Assembly: GCA_037724045.1 (NCBI GenBank)
Contig: JBBJOW010000004.1
Coordinates: forward strand, 1 to 64,000
DNA from: DATLGB01 sp037724045
Lineage (GTDB): Bacteria; Actinomycetota; Thermoleophilia; Solirubrobacterales; Solirubrobacteraceae
Direction: 5' to 3'
DNA: 64,000 nt
Positions 34,504-43,451 of the stretch are shown in pieces. The position numbers were made by a program, and so were the translations under genes. Each line of letters starts with the position of its first letter. The first letter of the stretch is position 1. The notes beneath the pieces were generated by a model, which was given only the letters and a program-made list of their open reading frames with translations, did no database searches and was not told where the DNA came from.

Positions 34504-35814
34504 TCAGGCTCGTTTGCACTTGGCCGGCCGAGGACGCAAGCGCCGAACGGGTGCGCCGTAATACGGCTTGATCACGACCGTTCCGCACGCCGCCGCGAGC
34601 GGCAGCTCCGCAACCCAGACGCCGAACCGCTGCTCGCCGAAGCGGCGCGCCAGCTCCTCGCCCACCCGGAACACGGTCGCGGACGTGTACCCGCCCGCGT
34701 ACCGCAGCTGGACCGCGCTTACCGACCCGCCGACGGATCCCCAGATCACGTAGCCGTAATCGCCCCACTCGCGGCGGGCATCGCCGATGCCGCGCACGGC
34801 GTACTCGGAGAGTGGCGGGACGTTCGCGCAGGTGGCCGTTTGGCGCTCGCCGGCGGCGTAAGCCGCGTGCAGGCACGAATCGGTCTCGGCGCTGATTCGC
34901 CCGCGGGTGCCGCTGAAGTCGACGCGCTTACGACTGACCGGCAGGCGGGCGCAGATCACGCGCACAACCGGCCCGAGGTTCGCGTCATGCGGCACGTAGT
35001 AGCCGGGCGGCTCCCCCTCCTCACAGCGGGCACGGGTCACTTGACGCGTGGCGGCCTCGACCGGAGGCTTGCAGAGTGATCGCGGTGATTTCGAGACTCG
35101 GCGGACCGTGAGAACCGTGCTGGTGAGGGGGTCGATCTCCGCCACGGCCTCCTGGTGCTTCGTGAACGTGTAGGTGCGGTGCCCGGTCTCGTCGGTGGTG
35201 GGCCGCGTCACCCCGCCGAGGACCCTCACCGCATTCTGGCACAGCGCCACCGGACCGATGCCGATCCGCACCCCGTTCGGTCCCACCAGCTTGATGTGCG
35301 AGACGTCCTGCGTGCGCGCGTCGATGCGGCCGAGGTGGTTGCCCTCGCCGACCCACACCGCGCCGTCGCCGGCGGCCACGTCGCTCGTGGAGTCGAACTT
35401 GGTCCTGACGTACGCCGTGACGCGGTTGGTGTCTGGGTCGATGCGGGCGACGTAGCCGCGCGCGGTAGATACCCAGACGCCGCCCGCGCCCGTGGCGATG
35501 TTCGACGGCAGGAAGTCCGAATCGGGAGGTGAGTCAGGGTCGGCGAGGATGATCGGCTTGGGCAGCGTCAGTCGCACCGACGCCTGCTTGCGACCAGTGT
35601 CCGGGTCGCGCCGTAGGACGCGGCCGCCGCGAAAGTCCGCCAACCACACGCTGCCAAAGCCCCGCGTGCCGCGCTCGGCAGGCGCCACCGGCTTCGCGGC
35701 CCGCTCGGGGCGTGACGGAGGCGCAGGGTCCGAGGGCCGGTCCGGCGCGGCGCCGCCGCAGGCCGCGGTGGAGGCGGCCAGTACGAATGTCGCGACGAGG
35801 CGATCCTTGCGCAC
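34504..35814 (-). CDS. Lipoprotein with beta-propeller-like repeats
   Basis: 436 aa. Lipobox in ATFVLAASTAACGG, then an Ala/Pro-rich linker. Several blades share a pattern: FGSVWLADFRGGRVLRRDPD, GGVWVSTARGYVARIDPDT, GAVWVGEGNHLGRIDA. These are YVTN/NHL-type propeller blades (G-x-VWV ... RID-D-T). The C-terminal 190 residues have no recognised family and carry several cysteines. Function unknown; extracytoplasmic. Confidence 0.7.
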   Translation of the reverse strand: MRKDRLVATFVLAASTAACGGAAPDRPSDPAPPSRPERAAKPVAPAERGTRGFGSVWLADFRGGRVLRRDPDTGRKQASVRLTLPKPIILADPDSPPDSDFLPSNIATGAGGVWVSTARGYVARIDPDTNRVTAYVRTKFDSTSDVAAGDGAVWVGEGNHLGRIDARTQDVSHIKLVGPNGVRIGIGPVALCQNAVRVLGGVTRPTTDETGHRTYTFTKHQEAVAEIDPLTSTVLTVRRVSKSPRSLCKPPVEAATRQVTRARCEEGEPPGYYVPHDANLGPVVRVICARLPVSRKRVDFSGTRGRISAETDSCLHAAYAAGERQTATCANVPPLSEYAVRGIGDARREWGDYGYVIWGSVGGSVSAVQLRYAGGYTSATVFRVGEELARRFGEQRFGVWVAELPLAAACGTVVIKPYYGAPVRRLRPRPAKCKRA

Positions 35815-35880
35815 ACCTTCTCTACGAACGAACCGGCTCTGGAAGTCCCGCGCTGATCAGGGTTCACGAAACGGCGGACC

Positions 35881-35908
35881 GGGACTTTTTCGGCGCCGGC
35901 ATCCGTAG
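35881..35908 (+). promoter_or_regulatory. Predicted ECF-type promoter GGGACT-N16-CCGTAG
   Basis: GGGACT at 35881-35886 and CCGTAG at 35903-35908 are separated by 16 nt. The GTG start of the next gene lies 7 nt further on, so the transcript would be leaderless. The same two boxes with the same 16-nt and 7-nt spacings lie before the duplicated cassette at 54858-54885. Confidence 0.6.
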
Positions 35909-35915
35909 AGAGAAT

Positions 35916-36482
35916 GTGAGGACCCTTCTGAAGTCGCTGCTCGTCGCGGGCGCCGTGACTGCGCTGGTCGTTCTGTGGCCCCCCGCCGCTACGACGAGCG
36001 AGCGCCAGACCCCAAGTCCAAGGCCGCCTGAGCCTGAGATCTATCGCGATGCGGAGCACCGCCTGAGCTATGCGATCCCGGCGGGCTGGCAGCGCGCGAC
36101 CGCATCGCTCACGCCCAGCTTGGTCGACCCAGTCGAGGTGCTTTCGGTGGGCACGGGGGACCTGCGGCCCGGCGGGCAGGACTGCGGACATACGCCGGAG
36201 AACGCCGCTCGGGCGATGAGCGCGGGCGATGCGCTCGTGTCGGTGCAGGAGACGTCGCCGAAGCACTTCTCTGCTCGCAATCAGCCGTTCGACCTGGGTG
36301 TCGCCCAGGTCCACCATCAGCTCGCAGGCTGCGCCGACCGCAGCGATCTGGATGTGCGCTGGACCGGGTTCAGCGAAGCCGGTCGCGGGTTCTACGTGCT
36401 CGTCGCGTTCGGGCCCGGCGTGTCAGCCGAGCGACGCGCAGAAGCGGTGGGCATCCTCGACTCTCTTCAAGTTGCCCGCTAG
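35916..36482 (+). CDS. Exported protein at the head of the sigma/propeller cassette
   Basis: 188 aa from GTG. A membrane/signal segment (LLKSLLVAGAVTALVVLW) is followed by IYRDAEHRLSYAIPAGWQRA, a PsbP/LpqN-like opening in which a small alpha/beta domain begins with a 'lsy.iP.gW' motif. It ends GFYVLVAFGPGVSAERRAEA and LDSLQVAR. It lies 38 bp before the sigma factor gene. A shrunken paralogue sits in the same position in the second cassette (54893-55078). Confidence 0.65.
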   Translation: MRTLLKSLLVAGAVTALVVLWPPAATTSERQTPSPRPPEPEIYRDAEHRLSYAIPAGWQRATASLTPSLVDPVEVLSVGTGDLRPGGQDCGHTPENAARAMSAGDALVSVQETSPKHFSARNQPFDLGVAQVHHQLAGCADRSDLDVRWTGFSEAGRGFYVLVAFGPGVSAERRAEAVGILDSLQVAR

Positions 36483-36520
36483 CTCCCATCCCTTCGACAG
36501 GCTGCGGTAGCGCGGATAGG

Positions 36521-37093
36521 GTGCAAGACGAGGTGGACGCCACCGCTCTCGAGGCTGGCCGTGCGCGCGCCGCGACCAGGCGCGATGAGTCCGATGCCGC
36601 GCTTGTGCGAGCCGCTCAGCGCGGGTCGGCGGCGGCGGTCGAGCGGCTGTTCGAGCGCCACTGGCGTGATGCGCACCGGGCGGCGTACTGGATCGTCCAC
36701 GATGCGGCGGCGGCGGAGGACATCGCGCAGGAGGCGTTCCTTGCGGCGATGAACGCGCTCGACCGCTTTGACCGGCGTCGGCCGTTCGCGCCGTGGCTGC
36801 ACCGGGTGGTGGTCAACCGTGCCATCGACCACACGCGGACGCGGACGGCGCGCCGCGAGGTCGGCGCCGCACTCGCATTCGAGCACGAAGCGCCGGCCTT
36901 CGACCCGCCGGACCCTGAGCTACTTAGCGCGCTTGCGGAGCTCCCGCCCGACCAGCGCGCGGTCGTGGTCATGCGACACATGCTGGGCTGCTCGCCGGCG
37001 CAGATCGCGGTGGCGCTCGACCTTCCGCGCGGGACGGTCAACTCGCGGCTGCGTCGAGGACTTGATCGGCTGGGTGAGCTGCTTGCGGCCTGA
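36521..37093 (+). CDS. ECF RNA polymerase sigma factor (cassette 1)
   Basis: 190 aa from GTG. Region 2: VERLFERHWRDAHRAAYWIV and AAAEDIAQEAFLAAMNALDRF, with the -10-binding helix around NRAIDHTR. Region 4: LPPDQRAVVVMRHMLGCSPA and LPRGTVNSRLRRGLDRL, the -35 recognition helix. The 3' end overlaps the propeller gene by 20 nt. It is nearly the twin of the sigma at 55080-55655, and both probably read the GGGACT/CCGTAG promoter found before each cassette. Confidence 0.93.
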   Translation: MQDEVDATALEAGRARAATRRDESDAALVRAAQRGSAAAVERLFERHWRDAHRAAYWIVHDAAAAEDIAQEAFLAAMNALDRFDRRRPFAPWLHRVVVNRAIDHTRTRTARREVGAALAFEHEAPAFDPPDPELLSALAELPPDQRAVVVMRHMLGCSPAQIAVALDLPRGTVNSRLRRGLDRLGELLAA

Positions 37094-39071
37094 GGAACGT
37101 CTCCGGCAGGCCGAGGCTCCGGATGCCGCCGCCGCGCAGGAGCGCGCCCGCCGCGTCGTGCTCGCTTCCGCCGCCGCACTATCGCCCCGTCGGCGCCGCG
37201 TCGTGCCGACGGCCATTGTCTTGGCCGTGGCGCTGGCCATCGGGATCGCGCCGACGGGCGACGCGATCGCCAGCTGGCTGCAGGACCTGGTGGCCGTTGA
37301 TGAGTCCGCCGCTCCGCCCCCCGAGCCTCGGCTTGAGCGGCTGCCGGCGAACGGCCAGCTGCTCGCCACCGGCGCCAGCGGCGCGTGGGTGATCGCACGG
37401 GACGGGCAGCGGCAGCGACTCGGCGAGTACGAGCAGCTGGCGTGGTCCCCGCGCGGGCTGTTCGTCGCCGCAACCCGGGACGACGTGCTGCGCGGGCTCG
37501 AGACCGACGGCACGGTCCGCTGGACGGTGAGTGCCCCTGATCGAGTCGCCGACGCGCGTTGGGCGCCGTCCGGCTATCGCGTCACCTATCGCTCAGGCGA
37601 CGATCAGTGGGTGGTCGCCGGAGACGGGAGCGAGCCCAGGGCCCTCGTGCCGACCGTCGCCCCAGTCGCGGCGGCGTGGCGCCCGACCCCGGACAACGTG
37701 CTCGCCGTCGCGCGCGCCGACGGCGCCGTAGAGGTGTGGGCAGTCGACGAGGGCCGGCGTCGCGCGCGGATCGCGGCAGCGTCGGCCCCGCCGCCCGTAG
37801 CGCTGCTCTGGTTGAACGAGACCATGCTGGTGATCGTTCGGCCCGATGAAGTGCAGATCGCCGAGGTGTGGCGGCGCGGCATCCGGACCGCGCGGACACT
37901 CGCGATCGATGGCGCGGTCACCGACGCGGCCATCTTCGATGGGCGCCTCGCTCTCGCCGACGGGGCACAGGTTATGTCGGTTTCGCTGCCCGATCTCGCC
38001 GAGCCTCGCGTCCGACTGACCGCTGCCGGCGAGGTCAGCGATCTCGTTTCCTCCCCGGACGCGTCCAGGCTGCTGGTTGCCTCCGACGCGGCGGACCAGT
38101 GGGTCTTCCTTCCTGGGTCTCCCACTGGTCCAGTTCGCTCTGTGACCGTGCGCGGATTCTCCCGCGTTAGCGATTGGCAGACCGAGCCCTTGGCCTCCTC
38201 AGCCCTCGCGGACGGACGGCGAATCGCACTCACCGCCTTCTCGGACGATGCCGGGGCGTGTCTGACCATCAGCGGCGTCGACGAGTTCGACCGTCAGTGC
38301 GGGCGTGTTCCATCGCAGCGCGTGCCGGCGGTGACCGATGCGATCGCCGCCGGCCCGATTGCGCAACGCACGCCTGCAGACTCGCTCGAGGTCTACGGCG
38401 AGACGTCGGCCGCCGTCGAGCGTGTCGTGCTCGCCTATCGCGTCGCCGGCACCCAAGGCGAGCAGGACGCGCTCCTGCTGCGCGTGCGCGATCCCAACGT
38501 CCTGCGGCGGGCCGGCATCGCGAAGCCATTCGGCTACTACTTCGCGGAGTTGCCCAGCCGGGCCCGGCGCGTCGTCGCGACCGCCTTCGACTCACCGGGC
38601 GCGGCGCTCGGCACTGACGACTACCGAGACTTCCACGACCTCGATCGGCAGGCCTTCATCACGAACCTCGACCCCGGACGACGGCGGACCGTCCGTCGCA
38701 TCAGTCCACGGCGCGGCGGACGCTTCACCCGCTTCCGCATTCGCTTTCGTACGCAGCATCCCACTGGGGTCAGCGGAGACACGCGTCGCTCGTACGGAGT
38801 GTCCGCCGAGAGCACCGCTCCCGCCGCAGGCTGCGTCAACGCGCGCGACAGCTTCTTCCCGAACGCCCGCGCGGGTGAGCGGGTGACCACCTACCTCGAT
38901 CCCGCCGACGGCAAGGGCGGTCCCGAGGGATGGTGCCCCGGCAGCTACCTAGGCACCATCACCTACTACCAGGCCTACGCATGCCCGGCACGCGGCACAT
39001 GCGCCCCTCCCGCGGACGCCGCCGACAAGACCCGAGTCGTGGCCCGCTTCGCCTTCCAGGTCAGACCGTAG
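37074..39071 (+). CDS. Membrane-anchored beta-propeller protein coupled to ECF sigma
   Basis: 665 aa. A short cytoplasmic part with ERARRVVLAS and an Arg cluster is followed by one membrane span (VVPTAIVLAVALAIGIAP) and PTGDAIASWLQDL. A large extracytoplasmic region then shows WD40/TolB-like blades (LAWSPRGLFVAATRDDVLRG, RWAPSGYRVTYRSGDDQWVV). The C-terminal 200 residues form a beta-rich domain. The overlap with the sigma gene suggests it is the sensor or anti-sigma, although no zinc anti-sigma domain is seen. Start chosen at the GTG inside the sigma gene. Paralogue at 55627-57597. Confidence 0.85.
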   Translation: MSCLRPEERLRQAEAPDAAAAQERARRVVLASAAALSPRRRRVVPTAIVLAVALAIGIAPTGDAIASWLQDLVAVDESAAPPPEPRLERLPANGQLLATGASGAWVIARDGQRQRLGEYEQLAWSPRGLFVAATRDDVLRGLETDGTVRWTVSAPDRVADARWAPSGYRVTYRSGDDQWVVAGDGSEPRALVPTVAPVAAAWRPTPDNVLAVARADGAVEVWAVDEGRRRARIAAASAPPPVALLWLNETMLVIVRPDEVQIAEVWRRGIRTARTLAIDGAVTDAAIFDGRLALADGAQVMSVSLPDLAEPRVRLTAAGEVSDLVSSPDASRLLVASDAADQWVFLPGSPTGPVRSVTVRGFSRVSDWQTEPLASSALADGRRIALTAFSDDAGACLTISGVDEFDRQCGRVPSQRVPAVTDAIAAGPIAQRTPADSLEVYGETSAAVERVVLAYRVAGTQGEQDALLLRVRDPNVLRRAGIAKPFGYYFAELPSRARRVVATAFDSPGAALGTDDYRDFHDLDRQAFITNLDPGRRRTVRRISPRRGGRFTRFRIRFRTQHPTGVSGDTRRSYGVSAESTAPAAGCVNARDSFFPNARAGERVTTYLDPADGKGGPEGWCPGSYLGTITYYQAYACPARGTCAPPADAADKTRVVARFAFQVRP

Positions 39072-39293
39072 GAATCCGGTAAGCGATGGGCAAGCTCGCG
39101 GTAGCTCATCGCCATTGCCGCTGGAACCGTCGCCGTGCTGATCTTCGCGGCACTTCGGGTGGGGCTCGTCATGCTTCTGGATGCGGCGAATGCCGCTGGT
39201 CCAGGCGACTGCATCAACGCCTGGTCACTGGGAGCGACAGAGCGGAGACCTACGCCTTCGGCCTTCGGGCTTGATACCGAAAGCTCTGCGGGC

Positions 39294-39322
39294 TGTCACA
39301 CCACGTGGGTATCGGGCATACA
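39294..39322 (+). promoter_or_regulatory. TGTCACA-type promoter of sigma cassette 2
   Basis: TGTCACA at 39294-39300 lies 35 nt before the GTG start of the sigma gene. A -10-like CATACA at 39317-39322 gives a 17-nt spacer from TGTCAC and a near-leaderless start. The motif recurs before four other sigma genes. Confidence 0.5.
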
Positions 39323-39328
39323 TGTGCT

Positions 39329-39895
39329 GTGAGGCGACTGGACGACCTTGAGGATGCGGGGCTACTCGCCCTTGCTCAGTCGGACGCCGCAGCGTTCGGT
39401 GTCTTCTACCGCCGCCACGGTACGGCGCTGCTCGGCTTTCTCGTGCGTCGCGCCGGCGATGCGGAGGCCGGCGCCGACCTCATGGCGGAGACGTTCGCGG
39501 CCGCGCTCGTGCACGCAAAGCAGTTCGACCCGCAGCGGGGTGAGCCGGTCGCGTGGCTCTACGGAATCGCGCGCAACCAGCTGGCGATGTATCACCGCAG
39601 CGGCGCCGTTGAGCGGCGCGCGCGGCGGCGCTTGGGCATTCAGTCGGTTGCGCTGAACGACGACGAGCTTGAGCGCGTAGAGCGGCTCGCAAGTCTGGAG
39701 GTGAACGCCCGCGTCCTCGCCGGCGCGCTCGACGAGCTGCCCGCTCAGCAGCGGGCGGCGGTGATCGAGCGGGTGGTCCACGAGCACAGCTACGAGGAGA
39801 TCGGCAGGGCAGAGGCCGTCAGCGAGGGCGTGGCGCGTCAGCGTGTCTCGCGCGGCCTAGCGGCGCTGCGCAAACGACTGGGAGGGACCTCGTGA
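39329..39895 (+). CDS. ECF RNA polymerase sigma factor (cassette 2)
   Basis: 188 aa. Region 2: SDAAAFGVFYRRHGTALLGF, GADLMAETFAAALVHAKQF and WLYGIARNQLAMYHR. Region 4: LDELPAQQRAAVIERVVHEH, SYEEIGRAEAVSEGVARQRV then SRGLAALR. The GTG at 39329 is preferred because it matches the starts of related sigmas (V-R-x-LD) and the promoter spacing; an in-frame GTG lies 24 nt upstream. The end overlaps the next gene (GTGA). Confidence 0.93.
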   Translation: MRRLDDLEDAGLLALAQSDAAAFGVFYRRHGTALLGFLVRRAGDAEAGADLMAETFAAALVHAKQFDPQRGEPVAWLYGIARNQLAMYHRSGAVERRARRRLGIQSVALNDDELERVERLASLEVNARVLAGALDELPAQQRAAVIERVVHEHSYEEIGRAEAVSEGVARQRVSRGLAALRKRLGGTS

Positions 39896-40707
39896 ACGGC
39901 TACTTGGAGCGCTTTGGCGCAGAACTCGACGCGGCGGCCGCGCGCCTCGTGGCCGGCGAGCGTCCCCGCAGGGCCCGCCCGCTGCTCGTCGCGGCGGTCG
40001 GCGTCGCCGTTGTCGTTGCGGCGGTGATCGCGGTGACGCTCGGCGGCACGGCGCGCGAGCGCGAGATCGCGCCCGCTGACCCGCCCGCCCGCGGTGGATA
40101 CGCTCCTCCGCGCCCGCCGACGAGCTTGCGCGATGTCACGATCGCGTTCGCGGGCAATCCGATGTCGGCGATCCACATCCAAGGCGAACTCGCGCAGGTT
40201 GGATGGAAGACGAAGCGCGCCGGACGCAAGGACTTCGACGACAAGATCACCCGCGGCCTCCTGGTTCGCTACCGCGCCGGCCATCGGGATCAGGCCGCGC
40301 TGCTCGCGCGAACGCTAGGCGCCGGCAGCATCGCGAGGTCGGACGTAGATGAGCCGTTGGTCTTGGTGGCCGGTGAGGACCTCGTCTTCCCTGGCGCCGT
40401 GGACGCCTACCGCTCCCGCTTCTCGTTGCTCGGGTACGACGGCCAAGGCATCAGCCGGAGCGGCTTCCGCCTGTACGTGCTCGGCGGAAGCCTCTGCATC
40501 ACTGGCCGAAGCGCCGGCGGTTGCGCCCCCTACGCCGATGCGCTGGCAGGTGACCTCCGCCTCAGTCGCTCCGATGGCGACGGCACCGCCTCAAAGTGGG
40601 GCGCGGCGCCCGACGGCGTCAAGTCCGTACGAGTCCGCGGAGAGAGGGTGCCAGTCGTAGACAACGTGTGGACGACCGACCCTGCTGCCTCCGGCGGGCA
40701 ACCCTGA
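39892..40707 (+). CDS. Single-span protein coupled to ECF sigma, two-cysteine ectodomain
   Basis: 271 aa from a GTG inside the sigma stop. A cytoplasmic helix (GYLERFGAELDAAAARLVAG), a basic cluster and a span (LLVAAVGVAVVVAAVIAVTL) are followed by an extracytoplasmic part. Its end carries LCITGRSAGGCAPYADAL and APDGVKSVRVRGERVPVVDN before VWTTD. The last part is a small domain repeated in four proteins of this island. A sensor or anti-sigma role is inferred from coupling and topology only. Confidence 0.8.
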   Translation: MNGYLERFGAELDAAAARLVAGERPRRARPLLVAAVGVAVVVAAVIAVTLGGTAREREIAPADPPARGGYAPPRPPTSLRDVTIAFAGNPMSAIHIQGELAQVGWKTKRAGRKDFDDKITRGLLVRYRAGHRDQAALLARTLGAGSIARSDVDEPLVLVAGEDLVFPGAVDAYRSRFSLLGYDGQGISRSGFRLYVLGGSLCITGRSAGGCAPYADALAGDLRLSRSDGDGTASKWGAAPDGVKSVRVRGERVPVVDNVWTTDPAASGGQP

Positions 40708-40828
40708 GGCGCGGTGGAGGACCATGCTTACGATCGCGCCGGCCGGCCCACGGCGACGGTTCCGACTCAACCTCGCGCAAACTCCTAGAGATCGGCTGCA
40801 GCCGTTGCCGTCGCCGCCGTCATCACTG

Positions 40829-40865
40829 TGATCGAGGAGATCGTCGGTGAAGGTGATCTCGATCA
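40829..40865. terminator. Hairpin between cassettes 2 and 3
   Basis: TGATCGAGgAGATC pairs with GATCTCGATCA across a short loop, with one bulged base. No U-run follows. It lies 120 bp after the cassette-2 stop and could be a terminator or an operator. Confidence 0.4.
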
Positions 40866-40937
40866 TTCAGCGCGCTGACTGAGTCGATCGCGGCCGGTCG
40901 AACTCTCAGACGCGTTAGGACCAGCGTCGCCTGCGGC

Positions 40938-40966
40938 TGTCACACGTCGGCGTCTCGAGCGAGTAT
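40938..40966 (+). promoter_or_regulatory. TGTCACA-type promoter of sigma cassette 3
   Basis: TGTCACA at 40938-40944 is followed 17 nt after TGTCAC by GAGTAT. It lies 31 nt before the GTG start of the sigma gene, or 40 nt before an in-frame ATG (40978), which may be the true start. Confidence 0.45.
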
Positions 40967-40968
40967 CA

Positions 40969-41541
40969 GTGCAACGGATGTCCTGGCAAGACGCTTCAGA
41001 TGACGAGTTGCTGCTCGCGGCGGCGCGCCGCGACGGCGACGCGTTCGAGGCGTTCTTTCGCCGGCACGCGCCGCACGTTCTCGCGTTCTTCGCCGCCCGT
41101 GTCGAGGACCCGGAGGTCGCTGCTGACCTGATGGCGGAGACATTCGCTGGCGTCGTCGTCAGCCTGAGCCGGTACCAGCGACGCCCAGAGCCGCCTACCA
41201 GTTGGCTTTTCGGGATCGCGCGGTACAAGCTCGCCGACTACGCGCGGCGCCAGACGGTGCAGCGCAAGGCGATGCGCCGGCTCGGGATCGAGCGGCGCGA
41301 GCTCGACGATCTGGATCTCGCCCAGGTCGAGCACCTCTCCGAGCTGGCCGCGACCGGGGTCGTCGTCCGCGACGAGCTCGCGGCGCTACCTGCCACTCAG
41401 CGTCTCGCGGTCGAGGCGCACGTCGTACACGAACGCTCCTACCAGGAGATCGCCACTGATGCCAACGTCAGCGAGGCCGTGGTCCGGCAGCGCGTCAGCC
41501 GTGGACTGCGGCGCATGAAGGAGGGGCTACGAAAGGCATGA
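40969..41541 (+). CDS. ECF RNA polymerase sigma factor (cassette 3)
   Basis: 190 aa. Region 2: DGDAFEAFFRRHAPHVLAFF, AADLMAETFAGVVVSLSRYQ and WLFGIARYKLADYARR. Region 4: LPATQRLAVEAHVVHERSYQ and VSEAVVRQRVSRGLRRMKEG. The recognition helix RQRVSRGL matches cassette 2 exactly. The stop overlaps the partner gene by 4 bp (ATGA). Start is the GTG at 40969 or the ATG at 40978. Confidence 0.93.
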   Translation: MQRMSWQDASDDELLLAAARRDGDAFEAFFRRHAPHVLAFFAARVEDPEVAADLMAETFAGVVVSLSRYQRRPEPPTSWLFGIARYKLADYARRQTVQRKAMRRLGIERRELDDLDLAQVEHLSELAATGVVVRDELAALPATQRLAVEAHVVHERSYQEIATDANVSEAVVRQRVSRGLRRMKEGLRKA

Positions 41542-42389
41542 CCAACGACCTATTCGATCACTACGCGCGGGAGTTCAACCGCGCGGTCGCCGAGCCGGCG
41601 CTCCGTCGTCAGGTGGCCTCGCGTGCGGCCCGTGTTGGGGTCGCCGTATTTGCGTGCGCCGGCGTAGTGGCGGCCGCGTTGGCTCTGTTCGGCCCGCGAG
41701 TGGAGCGCGAGGTTCCCGCGGACGATCTCCGCCCACCGAGCGCCATCTCCTCGTCGTTCTCGGTCCTTGATCAAAGGGGCGACGGGACAGGCACAATCTC
41801 GACCCCTCATGGCGACTTCCGCGTGGGGTTGGACGACAACACCGGCGCGATCTGCTTCGAGGTTTTCAACACCACTGTCAGCCAGGGCGGCGGCTGCTTC
41901 TCCAAGGCGCGCGCACGCGCTGGGCACGGCAGCCTGGTCGTCCCTGACGATCCCCGCAGAGGATTAGACAAGGACACCTCGTTCCGCGCGTTCGGCGTCG
42001 TGCCCGACGGCGTGTCCTACGTGGTCTACCACGGCGAGCGCGTGCCGGTACGCAACAACGTCTGGGGAGCCCCGTCTTCGCGAGGCCCGCGCGAGGTCAC
42101 CATCCCAGGCATCGGAACCAGAGACATCTCCGTCCTAACCGCCCCGAAGGCATCGGCCCTCACTGGCTGCTTCCGCACGGCGGATGTCGACGCGGACACA
42201 TCGGTCGAAATGGGGCCCGAGGGGCCTGGGTCGCCGGTCGAGATCTGCGAGCGCTACTGGCGTGAGGTCGGGTTCGGTTCTGACCCGGTGCCAGAGTCGC
42301 TCGTGGCCTGCCAAGGGAAGGGCGACGCACCGTGGGTCTTCCCGGGGCGGGAAGGCACCTGCGAGGCGCTAGGTCTCGATCCCCTGTGA
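41538..42389 (+). CDS. Single-span protein coupled to ECF sigma, two-cysteine ectodomain
   Basis: 283 aa. Cytoplasmic helix LFDHYAREFNRAVAEPALRR, basic stretch, and a span VGVAVFACAGVVAAALALF. The exported part has ICFEVFNTTVSQGGGCFSKA and FGVVPDGVSYVVYHGERVPV followed by RNNVW, the shared two-cysteine/VPDGV domain. The last 80 residues are an extra Cys-containing tail (CFRTADVDADTS, CERYWREVGF). Likely the membrane partner of the cassette-3 sigma. Confidence 0.8.
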   Translation: MTNDLFDHYAREFNRAVAEPALRRQVASRAARVGVAVFACAGVVAAALALFGPRVEREVPADDLRPPSAISSSFSVLDQRGDGTGTISTPHGDFRVGLDDNTGAICFEVFNTTVSQGGGCFSKARARAGHGSLVVPDDPRRGLDKDTSFRAFGVVPDGVSYVVYHGERVPVRNNVWGAPSSRGPREVTIPGIGTRDISVLTAPKASALTGCFRTADVDADTSVEMGPEGPGSPVEICERYWREVGFGSDPVPESLVACQGKGDAPWVFPGREGTCEALGLDPL

Positions 42390-42510
42390 CCCGGTGGCTC
42401 CAGCCACTCCCACCCCGTCCCTGCTTCGTACCACTTGGGCGGGTCCCGGGAGGGAGAAGGGCCGCCAGTCCGCCAACGCGGCCGGGAAGTGACGGACTAC
42501 CTCCGATGAC

Positions 42511-43046
42511 CGGACGCACCGCTCCTTCGAATCGTCGCCATCGCCCTCCCGCCCCGCCGCTGTTGTGCTCGTGCTGGCGAACGTACTGGTTTCGACGGTA
42601 CGACCCTCGGCCTGAACTTCGATCAGGCAATCGACCTCCCGTCGCCGACCTCAAGCCAGGGTCGCGTCGAACCCGGCTTGGTCGGTCAGGGGCCAGTCAA
42701 GCCTCAGCAGTGGACAGTCATTCCGGGAGACCGTGGACTGTGCGTGGACTTCGGCGGCCACTTGCCTGTCGGCACGTCCTCGTGCACCGCAATCAACGCT
42801 TTCCGACGAGGCCGCTTCTCTATCTACGCCTATGCCGACTCTCTCAACCCGAACGGCGTTATTCAGGGCGTTGTACCGGAAGGGTTCAGTCAAGCGATTG
42901 CGTTAGACGCCGAGGGGCAGCAACTCGCTAAAACAGCGGTTGAAGGAAGCGTCTATGAACTCGAGATGCGGCAAGTCGAGGCGGTGGCCGAGCTTCGACT
43001 GGTGCGTTCGGCAGGCGAGGACGTCACGGTCACAATGGGGCGCTAA
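42511..43046 (+). pseudogene. Orphan copy of the two-cysteine/VPDGV exported domain
   Basis: The frame is open from 42511 with no start or signal. From about 42590 it reads TGFDGTTLGLNFDQAIDLPS, then RGLCVDFGGHLPVGTSSC and IQGVVPEGFSQAIALDAEGQ. That is the same domain as in the cassette-2, -3 and -6 partner proteins. A membrane span (AVVLVLANVLV) is present only in a different frame at 42561-42594, so the 5' part is frameshifted. It has no sigma gene of its own. A TTG at 42678 would give a 122-aa exported-domain-only protein without signal. Confidence 0.6.
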
Positions 43047-43074
43047 CAGCGCGCAGGTTCCCAGGTCCTTGCGC

Positions 43075-43111
43075 TTGACAGTACTCCGCGGCGCGTAGTA
43101 GTCTGCGCCGC
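43075..43111 (+). promoter_or_regulatory. PadR promoter with palindromic operator
   Basis: TTGACA (43075-43080) and TAGTCT (43099-43104) are 18 nt apart. An inverted repeat GCGGCGC/GCGCCGC (43088-43094 and 43105-43111) brackets the -10 box, a typical place for autorepressor binding. The PadR start codon follows at 43116. Confidence 0.6.
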
Positions 43112-43115
43112 AGAC

Positions 43116-43451
43116 ATGGATAAGAGCCAGCTACTCCGCGGCGCGCTCGACGGCGCAGTGCTCGCAGTGACAGCCGAAAGCGACGCCTATGGCTACGACG
43201 TCCTGCGCCGCCTTCGTAGCGCCGGCCTCTCGGACGTCGGTGACGCGTCGGTCTACGGCACGCTGCGCCGCCTCTACACGGGCGGAGCCCTCACGTCCTA
43301 CATGATCCCTTCAGAGGAGGGGCCGGCCCGCCGCTACTACGGCATAACTGACCGCGGCCGCGACCAGCTGGCTGAGGCTCGCGTGACCTGGCAGGAGTTC
43401 TCGCGGGCGCTCGGCGCCGTGCTCGACAACAAGGTGGAATCGCCCGCATGA
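43116..43451 (+). CDS. PadR-family transcriptional regulator
   Basis: 111 aa. PadR winged helix: SQLLRGALDGAVLAVTAESD, AYGYDVLRRLRSAG, SVYGTLRRLYTGGALTSYMI and ARRYYGITDRGRDQLAEA. The C-terminal helix for dimerisation is short, as in PadR subfamily 2. It overlaps the next gene by 4 bp (ATGA). It is likely autorepressed through the palindrome over its promoter. Confidence 0.92.
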   Translation: MDKSQLLRGALDGAVLAVTAESDAYGYDVLRRLRSAGLSDVGDASVYGTLRRLYTGGALTSYMIPSEEGPARRYYGITDRGRDQLAEARVTWQEFSRALGAVLDNKVESPA